64,000 nt of DNA, taken from the NCBI RefSeq assembly GCF_965284335.1, contig NZ_OZ260076.1; one strand, 5' to 3'. The stretch is from Tabrizicola_A sp965284335. Lineage in GTDB: Bacteria > Pseudomonadota > Alphaproteobacteria > Rhodobacterales > Rhodobacteraceae. Below the pieces are notes generated by a model. It made no database searches. It worked only from the letters and a program-made list of their open reading frames with translations, and was not told the origin of the DNA. Position 1 is the stretch's first letter, and each line of letters begins with the position of its first letter. Of the stretch, positions 33,111 to 42,209 are shown one piece after another. The translations under genes were made by a program, and so were the position numbers.

Positions 33111-34201
33111 GCCTTGGCCCCCTTCTTGCCCGACCCGATCATCGGCGCAGCTGTCTGGTCCAAGGGCCAGCGCGGCCGTGCCACCAGCCCCGCATCATCG
33201 CGCGCGCCGCGCTGAAACCGCTCCATCCCGGCCCATGCGATCATCGCGGCATTGTCGGTGCACAAGGCCAAGGGTGGGGCCAAAAACCGCACGCCCAGCG
33301 TGGCGCACAGGGCAATCAGCTTTTCCCGAATCAGCACATTGGCCGCCACGCCCCCGGCCACGGCCAGCACCGGCACGGCCGGGGCCAACGCCAGATAGGC
33401 CTCCAGCGCCCGGCGGGATTTCTCTACCAGCACATCGGCCACCGCCGCCTGAAACCCTGCACACAGGTCGCGCCGGTCCTGCACCGTCAACCCACCCTTT
33501 TCCGCCACCACCGCATCCCGCGCCCTGAGAAGCGCAGTTTTCAGGCCCGAGAAAGACATATCGCACCCCGCCCGGTCCAACAGCGGACGCGGGAATGCAA
33601 AGCGCCGCGCATCGCCCAAAGCCGCCTCGGCCTGCACCGCAGGCCCGCCCGGCTGGGCCAGACCCAAAAGCTTGGCTGTCTTGTCAAAGGCCTCACCCGG
33701 CGCATCGTCGATCGTGCCGCCAAGACGTTGAAACTCCTCAACATCATGCGCAATCAGAAACTGGCAATGCCCGCCCGACACCAAAAGCATTAGATAGGGG
33801 AACGCCACCGCATCGGTCAGCCGGGGCGTCAGCGCATGGCCCGCAAGGTGGTTCACCCCCACCATCGGCAACCCCGTGGCCGCCGCCAGCCCCTTGGCCA
33901 GCATCACCCCCGACAACACCCCGCCAATCAGCCCCGGCCCCGCCGTCACCGCGATCCCATCAAGATCGGCCAACCCCAGCCCGGCCTGTGCCAAGGCCGC
34001 CTCCACGCAATGATCCAGCCGCTCGGCATGGGCGCGCGCCGCAATCTCGGGCACCACACCGCCAAAGGCGGCATGCAGCGCAACTTGTCCCTCCACCACA
34101 GAGGACAAAATCTCCGCCCCCTCCGGCCCCTGACGCACCACCGCCGCCGCGGTGTCATCGCAGCTCGATTCAATGCCAAGAAAGGTCAGCGGCGCGGTCA
34201 T
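33107..34201 (-). CDS. tsaD: TsaD, tRNA t6A synthase catalytic subunit
   Basis: 364 residues from ATG 34201 (the open frame extends much further upstream but the conserved start is TFLGIESSCDDTAAAVV). Metal ligands are in GVNHLAGHALTPRL, with substrate loops LLVSGGHCQF and GLKTALLRARDAV. It transfers threonylcarbamoyl to A37 with TsaB and TsaE. First gene of tsaD-gpsA-yciI-EVE; divergent from hemD with 48 bp between starts. Confidence 0.97.
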   Translation of the reverse strand: MTAPLTFLGIESSCDDTAAAVVRQGPEGAEILSSVVEGQVALHAAFGGVVPEIAARAHAERLDHCVEAALAQAGLGLADLDGIAVTAGPGLIGGVLSGVMLAKGLAAATGLPMVGVNHLAGHALTPRLTDAVAFPYLMLLVSGGHCQFLIAHDVEEFQRLGGTIDDAPGEAFDKTAKLLGLAQPGGPAVQAEAALGDARRFAFPRPLLDRAGCDMSFSGLKTALLRARDAVVAEKGGLTVQDRRDLCAGFQAAVADVLVEKSRRALEAYLALAPAVPVLAVAGGVAANVLIREKLIALCATLGVRFLAPPLALCTDNAAMIAWAGMERFQRGARDDAGLVARPRWPLDQTAAPMIGSGKKGAKA

Positions 34202-34249
34202 GGTGATCTTACGTTGCCTCAAAGGTTTTGCGCAGGTAACACCTTGGCC

Positions 34250-34987
34250 ATGGCCAGACAATCCCGCGCCCCTACGCTTCTTTTGACCCGCCCCGCGCCG
34301 CAAAGCCAGCGCTTTGCGCAAGAGGTGCGGGCGTTGCACCCCACAGTGCAGGTGGTCATCTCGCCCCTGATGCAGACCAAATGGCTGACCCCGGTTCTGC
34401 CCGATGGCCCGGTGTGGGCGTTGATCCTCACCTCGGAAACCGGGGCCGAGGCCGCAGGCCAGCTTCGCCTTTCGGGCCATGCGCTGCCCGATCTGGCCTA
34501 TTGCGTCGGCCCCCGCACCGCCGACGCCGCCCGCACCGCCGGGTTTCAACCCCTGTCCGCCGAAGGTGATGTGCATGCGCTGGAATCGCTCATCCGCGCC
34601 GCCAAAGCCGAAGGCCCGCTTTTGCATATCCGGGGTCAGGATGCGGCCGGCAATCTGGCGCAATCCCTGACAATGGGCGGAATAGTGACATATTCCGCCA
34701 TCACCTACGCCCAAGAACCCTGCCCCCTGACCCCCGCCGCCACAGCAGTTTTGCAAGGCGAGGGCCCCATTCTCTTGCCGCTCTTTTCCCCCCGCTCGGC
34801 CCAGATCTTTGCACAATCCCTGCCGCCCAACACCACCGCCCCCTTGTGGATCGTGGCGATCAGCCCGGCGGCGGCGTTACAGGCCCAGCCCCTGAACCCC
34901 GCCCGCCTGATCACCGCCGCCCAACCCAACGGCGGAAACATGCTGCACGCTGTCGCAGATCTTCTGGCTTCGGCCGCAAGTGCTTGA
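34250..34987 (+). CDS. hemD: uroporphyrinogen-III synthase
   Basis: 245 residues. The N-terminal LLLTRPAPQSQRFA, the mid-block YCVGPRTADAARTAGF and LLHIRGQDAAGN fit HemD, which closes and inverts ring D of hydroxymethylbilane. Weakly conserved family; context (followed by mitofilin and hemY-like genes, as in Rhodobacterales) supports it. ATG 34250 has a poor ribosome site. Confidence 0.9.
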   Translation: MARQSRAPTLLLTRPAPQSQRFAQEVRALHPTVQVVISPLMQTKWLTPVLPDGPVWALILTSETGAEAAGQLRLSGHALPDLAYCVGPRTADAARTAGFQPLSAEGDVHALESLIRAAKAEGPLLHIRGQDAAGNLAQSLTMGGIVTYSAITYAQEPCPLTPAATAVLQGEGPILLPLFSPRSAQIFAQSLPPNTTAPLWIVAISPAAALQAQPLNPARLITAAQPNGGNMLHAVADLLASAASA

Positions 34988-35050
34988 ACCTTTGCCCCTC
35001 CCGGCATTACCTTGGCCCAAGGCCCACCGGGCCCCGATGGGAGGACACCA

Positions 35051-36079
35051 ATGACCGACGCGGATGATCTGACCAACCGGACAGAAGACCAACCCGACAC
35101 CCCGGCAGAGCCGGAGCCACAGGCCAAGCCCGCCGCCGCCAAACCGCGCAGCGTCTTTCTGCCGCTGGTTCTGGGTGGTGTCATCGCCGCTGGGCTTGGC
35201 TTTGGCGCCGCGCAAGTTGTGCCGCAAGGCTGGCCCTTTGCCCCAACCAATGCGCTGGCCCAGCAACTCGCCGCACAAACCGATGAAATCACCCGCCTGC
35301 AAACCCGCCTTGCCGCGCTGGAAGGCCAGACCACGCCCGATTTCTCGCCCCTGATGGAAACGCTGGCCGCCCTCAATGCCCGCGTCGCCGCCCTTGAAAC
35401 CGGCCCCGCCGAACGCGCCGAGGAAACCGCCGCCCTCACAGCCGCCATCGCCCAAGTGCAAAGCGATCTGGCCGCGCTGCAAGCCTCTGGCCCGGTGCCT
35501 GCCAATATCACCGCCCTTGCCGCCCAAGCCGAAGCCCGCCTGCAAGAGGCCGAGGCTGAGGCCGCCCAACTCAAGGCCGAGGCCGAGGCGCTGAACGCCG
35601 CCGCCGCCACCCGCGTGGCCCTTGCCAGCCTGCGCGCCGCGGTTGACACCGGCGCGCCCTATGCCGCCGAACTGGCGCAACTGGGCCGCGATGCGCCCGA
35701 AGCTCTGGCCGCCCATGCCGAAACCGGCGCCCCCAGCCTGACCGCCCTGCAAGCCAGCTTTCCCGAAGCCGCCGGCGCGGCACTGGAATCCGCCCTTCGC
35801 GCCGATATGGGCGACAGCTGGGCCGACCGCGCCACCAGCTTTCTGCGCAGCCAAACCGGCGCGCGCTCGCTCACCCCGCGTGAGGGCAGCGATCCCGACG
35901 CCATCCTGTCGCGCGCCGAGGCGGCCTTGGCCACCGGCAATCTGACCGCCACCTTGGCCGAACTCGCCACCCTGCCCGAGGTGGCGCAAACCGCCATGGC
36001 AGACTGGCGCACAGCCGCCGAACAGCGCAGCGCCGTCTTGCAGGCTTTGGCCGATCTGGCCGCAAACATCGGTGAATAA
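35051..36079 (+). CDS. mitofilin (Mic60)-family membrane protein
   Basis: 342 residues. Acidic Pro-rich N-terminus, one membrane helix (VFLPLVLGGVIAAGLGFGAAQ, about 34-54), Ala/Glu/Gln-rich coiled coil (about 75-200), and a C-terminal mitofilin-like helix bundle. Alphaproteobacterial Mic60 homologues sit between hemD and hemY and shape intracytoplasmic membranes or contact the outer membrane. GGAGG precedes ATG 35051. Confidence 0.85.
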   Translation: MTDADDLTNRTEDQPDTPAEPEPQAKPAAAKPRSVFLPLVLGGVIAAGLGFGAAQVVPQGWPFAPTNALAQQLAAQTDEITRLQTRLAALEGQTTPDFSPLMETLAALNARVAALETGPAERAEETAALTAAIAQVQSDLAALQASGPVPANITALAAQAEARLQEAEAEAAQLKAEAEALNAAAATRVALASLRAAVDTGAPYAAELAQLGRDAPEALAAHAETGAPSLTALQASFPEAAGAALESALRADMGDSWADRATSFLRSQTGARSLTPREGSDPDAILSRAEAALATGNLTATLAELATLPEVAQTAMADWRTAAEQRSAVLQALADLAANIGE

Positions 36080-36088
36080 GGAAATGGC

Positions 36089-37549
36089 ATGATCTGGTCT
36101 TTGCTCAAGGTTCTGCTCTTTATCACCGTGATCGGCACGCTGACCTATGGGGCCACCCTGCTGTTGGAAACTGGCGGCGGCATCCGCATTGCGGCGGCGG
36201 GCTATGAATTCACCCTTGGCCCGTTGCAGGCCGTGATCGTCCTCTTGGCTCTGATGGTCGCCATCTGGCTGGTGATGAAGATCATCGGCCTGATCGTCGC
36301 CACCTTGCGCTTTCTCAACGGCGATGAGACCGCCATTTCCCGCTATTTCGACCGCGACCGCCAGCGCAAAGGCTATCAGGCGCTGTCGGATGGCTTTCTT
36401 GCCTTGGCCTCAGGCGAAGGCCGCCTTGCCCTGATGCGCGCCCAGCGGGCCGAAAAATACCTTGGCCGCCCCGAACTCACGACGCTTCTCGTCGCCCAAG
36501 CCGCCGAAGCCGCAGGCGACGGCAAACGCGCCACCGAGGCCTACAAGGCGCTTTTGGCCGATGACGCCACCCGCTTTGTCGGTGTCCGTGGCCTGATGCT
36601 GCAAAAACTGGCCGAGGGTGACACCGACACCGCCCTGAAACTGGCCGAAAAGGCTTTTGCGCTGAAACCCAAACACGCCGAAACCCAAGACATCCTGCTC
36701 AAACTGCAATCGCAAAGCGCCGATTGGAAAGGCGCGCGCAGCACCCTTGGGGCAAAGCTGAAAGCCGGGTCTTTGACCAAAGATGTCTACCGCCGCCGCG
36801 ATGCGGTGCTGGCCTTGCAAGAGGCCGCCGGCATCATGGACGACACCGCCAGCGTGGAGGCCCGCGAAGCCGCGATTGAGGCCAACCGCAAATCGCCCGA
36901 TCTGATTCCGGCGGCTGTCATGGCCACCCGCAGCCTGATCGCCAAGGGCGACCGCAAAGCGGCCACCCGCGTGGTCAAAAAGGCGTGGGAGGGGATGCCC
37001 CACCCCGACCTTTCGGCCGTTTTTGCCGAGATTGAACCCGGGGAAACCCCCGAGGCGCGGCTGAAACGGTTCAAACCCCTCATCGCGCGCCATCCCAACC
37101 ATGATGAAACCCTGCTCTTGCAGGCCGAACTTCTGATCGCCGCCGAAGATTTCCCCGCCGCCCGCCGCGCGCTGGGCGATCTGGTTGACCGCCACCCCAC
37201 CCAACGCGCGCTGGCCGTCATGGCCGCCATCGAACGCGGCGAAGGCTCTGATGAGGCGGTGGTGCGCGGCTGGCTCTCCAAGGCGCTGGTCGCCCCGCGC
37301 GGTCCGCAATGGTGCTGCGACAAATGTCAGGCGATCCACGCCGAATGGCACCCGATCTGCGACAATTGCGGCGGCTTTGACACGCTTTCCTGGCGCGAGC
37401 CGCAGGAAAACACCGCCCAAAGCGCCCGCGGAGCCGAGCTTTTGCCGCTCATGGTCGCCGCCCCGACCAAAGCCGACCCCAAAGCACAAGATCCCGAAGC
37501 CGAGCCCGAGATCATCGACCTCGCAGCCGTCGCAAGAAGTGCAGATTAG
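36089..37549 (+). CDS. hemY: HemY-like TPR membrane protein with C-terminal zinc ribbon
   Basis: 486 residues. Two N-terminal membrane helices (1-25, 45-70) and the HemY N-domain SRYFDRDRQRKGYQALSDG, then TPR-like helices to about 400. Residues about 409-435 contain WCCDKCQ and ICDNCGGFDTLSW, a four-Cys zinc ribbon, followed by an acidic tail. The name comes from heme gene clusters; it is not protoporphyrinogen oxidase. It follows the mitofilin gene by 9 bp. Confidence 0.85.
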   Translation: MIWSLLKVLLFITVIGTLTYGATLLLETGGGIRIAAAGYEFTLGPLQAVIVLLALMVAIWLVMKIIGLIVATLRFLNGDETAISRYFDRDRQRKGYQALSDGFLALASGEGRLALMRAQRAEKYLGRPELTTLLVAQAAEAAGDGKRATEAYKALLADDATRFVGVRGLMLQKLAEGDTDTALKLAEKAFALKPKHAETQDILLKLQSQSADWKGARSTLGAKLKAGSLTKDVYRRRDAVLALQEAAGIMDDTASVEAREAAIEANRKSPDLIPAAVMATRSLIAKGDRKAATRVVKKAWEGMPHPDLSAVFAEIEPGETPEARLKRFKPLIARHPNHDETLLLQAELLIAAEDFPAARRALGDLVDRHPTQRALAVMAAIERGEGSDEAVVRGWLSKALVAPRGPQWCCDKCQAIHAEWHPICDNCGGFDTLSWREPQENTAQSARGAELLPLMVAAPTKADPKAQDPEAEPEIIDLAAVARSAD

Positions 37550-37594
37550 GACTACACACCGCCGAAAAGCGGTGCTAAGAGCCCGTCACCAAAG

Positions 37595-37670
37595 GCCGCT
37601 GTAGCTCAGCTGGTAGAGCACGTCATTCGTAATGATGGGGTCGGGGGTTCGAGTCCCTTCAGCGGCACCA
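37595..37670 (+). tRNA. tRNA-Thr(CGT)
   Basis: 76-nt cloverleaf with acceptor GCCGCTG/CAGCGGC, D-arm GCTCAGCTGGTAGAGC, anticodon loop TTCGTAA giving anticodon CGT, T-arm GGGGGTTCGAGTCCC and an encoded CCA. Confidence 0.97.
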
Positions 37671-37703
37671 CTTTCCCAAGGCGGAAAGTCATCCTTCCCA
37701 AAA

Positions 37704-38477
37704 TCAGTCGCGCGTCTTTGGTGTCAGCAGCTTTTTTGGCCGGATGGCTTCGGCGGCTTTGAACAGGCCGAAGGTCTGGTTGACGTAGTTCACCACACCG
37801 CCCAATTGCTCGAGATATGTCTGCAACTCTGCTGTGCGCTCGGCTTCGACCATTTGCACCGGGCGATCCGGGCCTTCTCCTTCGAACTGGCAGTAAAACA
37901 GCGGCTCGCCGCGTTTCAGGATGATGTCCTTTTCCGGCTCGTGCCATTCAAAGGCCCACATCAAGGGCCGTGGCCAGACCGAAACCGGGAAGCGCCCGCC
38001 AAAGATCGTGCCGGGCAGCGGGTCTTTGCGGTAATGCATAAAGGCCGAAAGCTGGGTGACGTAGACCAACTCATCAGCGATGAAGCAGTAGGGCAGCGAA
38101 AGCTGGATCGTCGGCCGGTCGGGATAGCGCCATTCGGTTTCATTCACCAAGGTCAGCACCTCGCCCAGCTTATTGGCGCGAATGGGGCTGGCGGTTCCGG
38201 CGCGGTTGATCAGCACCGCCTTGCCCTTGTCATCGCGGCCAAAGCCGATGTGAATGTCAAAGGGGCATTTCACCATGAAATAGCGGCTTTCGAGCTGGAT
38301 CACCCCCGGACAACGCCCGGCACTTTTCGCATGGGTCTTGTTGGTCTGCCGAAACGACACCCGCTCGGGCGCATCATACATCACCGCGCCCTTGTCGGTT
38401 GTCAGAAACCAGCCAACAGTAATCGGGCCAGAATTGGGGCCACCTTCGGGGCGCTCAATCGAAATATTAAATTCCAT
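37704..38477 (-). CDS. conserved hypothetical protein
   Basis: 257 residues, soluble, no signal peptide. Contains many aromatic residues and short motifs such as KCPFDIHIGFGRD, LPYCFIADE and VWPRPLMWAFEWH. I do not recognise a family. It sits between tRNA-Thr (convergent) and pyrF (divergent), next to a set of 11-bp repeats in its upstream region. Confidence 0.75.
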   Translation of the reverse strand: MEFNISIERPEGGPNSGPITVGWFLTTDKGAVMYDAPERVSFRQTNKTHAKSAGRCPGVIQLESRYFMVKCPFDIHIGFGRDDKGKAVLINRAGTASPIRANKLGEVLTLVNETEWRYPDRPTIQLSLPYCFIADELVYVTQLSAFMHYRKDPLPGTIFGGRFPVSVWPRPLMWAFEWHEPEKDIILKRGEPLFYCQFEGEGPDRPVQMVEAERTAELQTYLEQLGGVVNYVNQTFGLFKAAEAIRPKKLLTPKTRD

Positions 38478-38554
38478 TAAAATACCTTTGGTTTTGTCCC
38501 AGACTTGCGCCTGAAGCGGCGGCTGTCAATGCGCCAAAGGCCGCGCCTGTCGGG

Positions 38555-38587
38555 ACGGATACCCGACGGATAACCGACGCAAACCCG
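38555..38587. repeat. three 11-bp tandem repeats upstream of pyrF
   Basis: ACGGATACCCG, ACGGATAACCG and ACGCAAACCCG follow each other without a gap, and a fourth weaker unit continues to 38598. Period 11 puts all units on one face of the helix. They lie between the divergent 37704-38477 gene and pyrF. Confidence 0.7.
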
Positions 38588-38693
38588 ACAAAGACCAGAC
38601 GGCGATTTTCCCTAAAATCAAGGCTTTAACCCCATCCGCTTGACAAGATGCCCTCTTACCCCCAAACCCCCAAAAATTTTGCCGGAGGCTGCC

Positions 38694-39389
38694 ATGTCGG
38701 ATGATCGCCTGATCGTTGCCCTTGATGTTCCCAATGTGGTCCAAGGGCTCGACCTTGCCGCCAAGCTGGGCGATGCGGTCAGCTTTTATAAGATCGGCCT
38801 TGGCATGTTGACAGGCGGCGGTTTCGCGCTGGCCAATGAGCTTAAGCACGAACAGGGCAAGCGCGTCTTTCTGGACATGAAACTGTTCGACATCGGCGCC
38901 ACGATCGAGGCGGCGGTGCGCGGGATTGCCCAGCATGATCTGGATTTTCTGACCGTTCACGGCGACCCGCAGGTGGTGCGCGCCGCGGCTGAGGGCAAGC
39001 GCGGAAAAGACCTGAAAATTCTGGCGGTTACCGTGCTGACCAGCCTTGATCGCGCTGATCTTGACGCCAACCTCATCAAGCCCGGCGACGTTCATGAGAT
39101 CACGCTGGAACGCGCCGCAAGGGCGCTGGAGGCCGGGGCCGATGGCGTCATCGCCAGCCCGCAAGAGGCCGCGATGATCCGCGCCTTGCCGCAGGCTGCG
39201 GGCCGCCTGATCGTCACCCCCGGCGTGCGTCCTGTGGGGGCCGCGACGGGCGACCAAAAGCGCATCGCCACGCCCGCCCAGGCGATTGCCGACGGGGCGA
39301 ACCACATCGTCGTGGGCCGCCCCATCTGGCAGGCGGCAGACCCTGCCGCCGCCGCCCGTGCCATCGTGGCCGAACTGGCCGGGGTCTGA
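38694..39389 (+). CDS. pyrF: orotidine 5'-phosphate decarboxylase
   Basis: 231 residues. LIVALDVPN, the catalytic FLDMKLFDIGATIEAAV (Asp-Lys-Asp pair) and IVTPGVRPVG define OMP decarboxylase, last step of UMP synthesis. CCGGAGG precedes ATG 38694. Confidence 0.97.
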   Translation: MSDDRLIVALDVPNVVQGLDLAAKLGDAVSFYKIGLGMLTGGGFALANELKHEQGKRVFLDMKLFDIGATIEAAVRGIAQHDLDFLTVHGDPQVVRAAAEGKRGKDLKILAVTVLTSLDRADLDANLIKPGDVHEITLERAARALEAGADGVIASPQEAAMIRALPQAAGRLIVTPGVRPVGAATGDQKRIATPAQAIADGANHIVVGRPIWQAADPAAAARAIVAELAGV

Positions 39390-39393
39390 GCCT

Positions 39394-41433
39394 TTACAGA
39401 TCCTTCACCAGTCGAAGCGCATCATAGATCGCGGCATGGGTGTTGCGGCTTTCCACCGCGTCCCCGATGCGGAACAGCTTGAACCCTTTCGGCCCCCCGT
39501 TCAGCATCTGCGGCTTGCCCGCAATCAGCGCCTCGTAATCCACCGCGCCCAGGTTTTCCGACTGCGGTTTCAGATCGAAATAGATGTCGGCCAAGGGCTG
39601 CGTGCCATGGTTGACGACGATCTGATCAAAGTCGCGCTCCTGCGCCAGCTTCATATAGTCGGACCCCACCACCGCCGTCAGCCGATTGCCCGATTTCTTG
39701 GCGCCTGTAAGACGGTAAGTGACTGTAAAGGTTACATTCTTGTCCTGCATGGCCCGCATATAGGGCACCAGATTCATCGCCATGACTTCCGGCGCAAAGC
39801 TGCGGTCGGGGGTCATCACCTCAACCGTTGCCCCGGCTTCGGCCAAGAGTTGCGCGGCTTGCAGGGCGGTGTGGTCGCCCGCGTCATCATACAAAAGCAC
39901 GTTCTGGCCGGGCTTGACGTCGCCCGACAGAATGTCCCAGGCGGTGACGGTCAATTCGTTGCCGAATTCCAGAATGTCCTTTTCCGGCAGGCCCCCGGAG
40001 GCGATGATCACCACATCGGGCTTTTCGGCCAGAACATCGGCCGCCTCGGCAAAGGTGTTAAAGTGGAAATCGACATCGCGGGCGGCGCATTGGGCCATGC
40101 GCCAGTCGATGATGCCGATCATCTCCGACCGCCTCTTCGTCCGGGCGGTCAGGCGCACCTGACCCCCCGGCTCATCGGCGGCCTCGAACACCACCACATG
40201 GTGCCCACGTTCCGCCGCAACCCGCGCCGCCTCAAGCCCCGCAGGGCCTGCGCCGACGATCACCACCTTCTTCGCCTGCGGCGCAGGGGTGATGGTATGG
40301 GGCATCGTCTCTTCGCGCCCGGTGGCCGGGTTGTGGATACAAAGCGCCATGCCGCCCTGATAAATCCTGTCAAGACAATAGGTTGCCCCAACGCAGGGCC
40401 GAATTTCCTCCTCCCGGCCCTCAACGATTTTCTGCACGATATGCGGGTCGGCCATATGCGCCCGCGTCATGCCGACCATATCCAACTGCCCCGAGGCCAC
40501 GGCATAGCGGGCGGTCGCCACATCGGCGATGCGGGCGGCGTGGAAGGTGGGCAGGCCCACCTCGGCCTTGATCCGCCCCGCCAGATCCAGATGCGGCGAG
40601 GCCTTCATGCCCTGAATCGGGATCACATCCGTCATTGCCGGATCGGTGTGAATCCGGCCCCGGATGATGTTGACGAAATCCACCAGACCCGAGGCCTTGA
40701 ACCGCCGCGCCATCTCGACGCCTTCCTCCACCGGCAGGCCCCCCGGCGCATCTTCGTCAGCGACATAGCGCATGCCCAACAGCACCTTGTCGCCCACCCG
40801 CTCGCGGCAGGCTTTCAGCACGTCAAAGGCAAAGCGCAGACGGTTGTCGAGCGACGAGGCATCGTAGGGCCCCGGCGGCATGCCATTGGTCAGCGGGCTG
40901 ATGAACTGGTCCATCAGGTGGCCGTAGCATTCAAACTCCACCCCATCGACACCCGCCGCCGCCATGCGCTCGGCGGCATCGGCGTAGTCCTTGACCACGC
41001 GGGAAATGTCCCAATCTTCCATGACCTTAGGGAAAGCGCGGTGCGAGGGCTCGCGCGAGGGGCCAGCGGCCAGAACCGGCAGCCAATCGCCCTTGTCCCA
41101 CCGCGTGCGGCGGCCAAGGTGGGAAAGCTGGATCATCACCGCCGCCCCCGCCTCATGGCAGTCATCGGTCAGCTTCTTCATCCACGGAACCACCTCATCC
41201 TTCCAGACCAAAAGGTTGGTGAACACTGGCGGGCTGTCGCGGCTGACGCTGGCCGAGCCTGCCGTCATCACCATGGCCACGCCCGCCTTGGCGCGCTCTA
41301 GGTGATAAAGTCGGTAACGATCTTTTGGCATACCGTCTTCACCATAGGCCGGTTCATGGCTGGTGGTCATAATGCGGTTGCGCAGGGTCAGGTGTTTCAG
41401 CTGATAGGGCTGCAAAAGCGGATCGTTCGACAT
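39394..41433 (-). CDS. old-yellow-enzyme NADH:flavin oxidoreductase, demethylase-type
   Basis: 679 residues: FMN-binding TIM barrel (about 1-370), a 4Fe-4S Cys set (CVGATYC then CIHN, near 345-365) and a FAD/NAD(P)-binding Rossmann domain (VVIVGAGPAGLEAARVAAERG near 390). This architecture fits 2,4-dienoyl-CoA reductase, trimethylamine dehydrogenase and the dimethylglycine or N-methylproline demethylases common in marine and soil Rhodobacteraceae. Exact substrate open. AGGAG before ATG 41433. Divergent from a TetR gene. Confidence 0.88.
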   Translation of the reverse strand: MSNDPLLQPYQLKHLTLRNRIMTTSHEPAYGEDGMPKDRYRLYHLERAKAGVAMVMTAGSASVSRDSPPVFTNLLVWKDEVVPWMKKLTDDCHEAGAAVMIQLSHLGRRTRWDKGDWLPVLAAGPSREPSHRAFPKVMEDWDISRVVKDYADAAERMAAAGVDGVEFECYGHLMDQFISPLTNGMPPGPYDASSLDNRLRFAFDVLKACRERVGDKVLLGMRYVADEDAPGGLPVEEGVEMARRFKASGLVDFVNIIRGRIHTDPAMTDVIPIQGMKASPHLDLAGRIKAEVGLPTFHAARIADVATARYAVASGQLDMVGMTRAHMADPHIVQKIVEGREEEIRPCVGATYCLDRIYQGGMALCIHNPATGREETMPHTITPAPQAKKVVIVGAGPAGLEAARVAAERGHHVVVFEAADEPGGQVRLTARTKRRSEMIGIIDWRMAQCAARDVDFHFNTFAEAADVLAEKPDVVIIASGGLPEKDILEFGNELTVTAWDILSGDVKPGQNVLLYDDAGDHTALQAAQLLAEAGATVEVMTPDRSFAPEVMAMNLVPYMRAMQDKNVTFTVTYRLTGAKKSGNRLTAVVGSDYMKLAQERDFDQIVVNHGTQPLADIYFDLKPQSENLGAVDYEALIAGKPQMLNGGPKGFKLFRIGDAVESRNTHAAIYDALRLVKDL

Positions 41434-41491
41434 GGGCTCCTCCGAGGTTGACGCCAGATTATGAGGCGCGCGATGCAAGTCAACTGAAAAA

Positions 41492-41507
41492 TCGACACCA
41501 CTGTCGA
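41492..41507. promoter_or_regulatory. palindromic operator candidate between the oxidoreductase and tetR genes
   Basis: TCGACA, four bases, TGTCGA: a perfect inverted repeat 59 bp upstream of the oxidoreductase start and 64 bp upstream of the TetR start. Suits a dimeric TetR repressor controlling both genes. Confidence 0.5.
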
Positions 41508-41570
41508 GTTTTCGAAATCGAAACCCGAGGCGGGTTGCAGCAGCGGGGTAAACTGCCTAGGTTCAACCGC

Positions 41571-42209
41571 ATGAACACCCCTGCACCCCATGAACGCGGT
41601 TGGCGCGGCTCGGCCGATTTGTGGCTGGATGCTGCCTATCAACTGCTAATCGAAGGCGGGGTCGAGGCGGTTAAGGTCATGCCCTTGGCCGAACGTCTTG
41701 GCCTGTCACGCACCAGTTTTTATTGGCATTTTCCTGATCGTGAGGCATTGCTTGATGGTCTTGTCACCCGCTGGCAAAGCCACAACACCGCCAATCTCAT
41801 CGCCCAGACCGAAGCACCTGCCGCCACGATCACCCAAGCGGTGCTGAACCTGTTTGATTGCTGGATCCTGCAAGATCTCTTTGACAGCCGGCTTGAATTT
41901 GCCATCCGCACTTGGGCGCTGACCGATCAGGCTTTGGGTAAGACGCTGGCCAATGCCGATGCCGCACGAATCGCTGCGATCAAGGCAATGTTCCTGCGCT
42001 TTGGCTATCCCGAGCCCGAGGCGGATATTCGCGCCCATACCGTCTATTTGACGCAGATCGGCTATATCTCGATGCGGGTGAACGAACCGCTTTTGCCCCG
42101 CCTTGACCGCATCCCACCCTATGCGCTGACCTTCACCGGCCATGCCCCAAGCCCCGCCGAGGTTGAGGCCTTTCGCACGCGCCACATGCGGGCCAGCGCG
42201 CGCCCTTAA
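41571..42209 (+). CDS. TetR-family transcriptional regulator
   Basis: 212 residues. N-terminal helix-turn-helix (AERLGLSRTSFYWHFPDREAL, residues about 37-57) and a variable C-terminal ligand domain. ATG at 41571. Divergent from the old-yellow-enzyme gene, whose expression it probably controls. The stop overlaps the end of iolB (convergent). Confidence 0.92.
   Translation: MNTPAPHERGWRGSADLWLDAAYQLLIEGGVEAVKVMPLAERLGLSRTSFYWHFPDREALLDGLVTRWQSHNTANLIAQTEAPAATITQAVLNLFDCWILQDLFDSRLEFAIRTWALTDQALGKTLANADAARIAAIKAMFLRFGYPEPEADIRAHTVYLTQIGYISMRVNEPLLPRLDRIPPYALTFTGHAPSPAEVEAFRTRHMRASARP

Noticed and set aside
34202..34816. Upstream extension of tsaD
   Set aside because: The conserved TsaD start is at 34201; the extension is antisense to hemD.
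34705..35989. Two long minus-strand frames opposite hemD and the mitofilin gene
   Set aside because: Low-complexity Ala/Ser or Gly-rich translations of the antisense strand.
39286..41301. 671-codon plus-strand open frame
   Set aside because: Antisense to the old-yellow-enzyme gene, with His/Arg-rich shadow composition.
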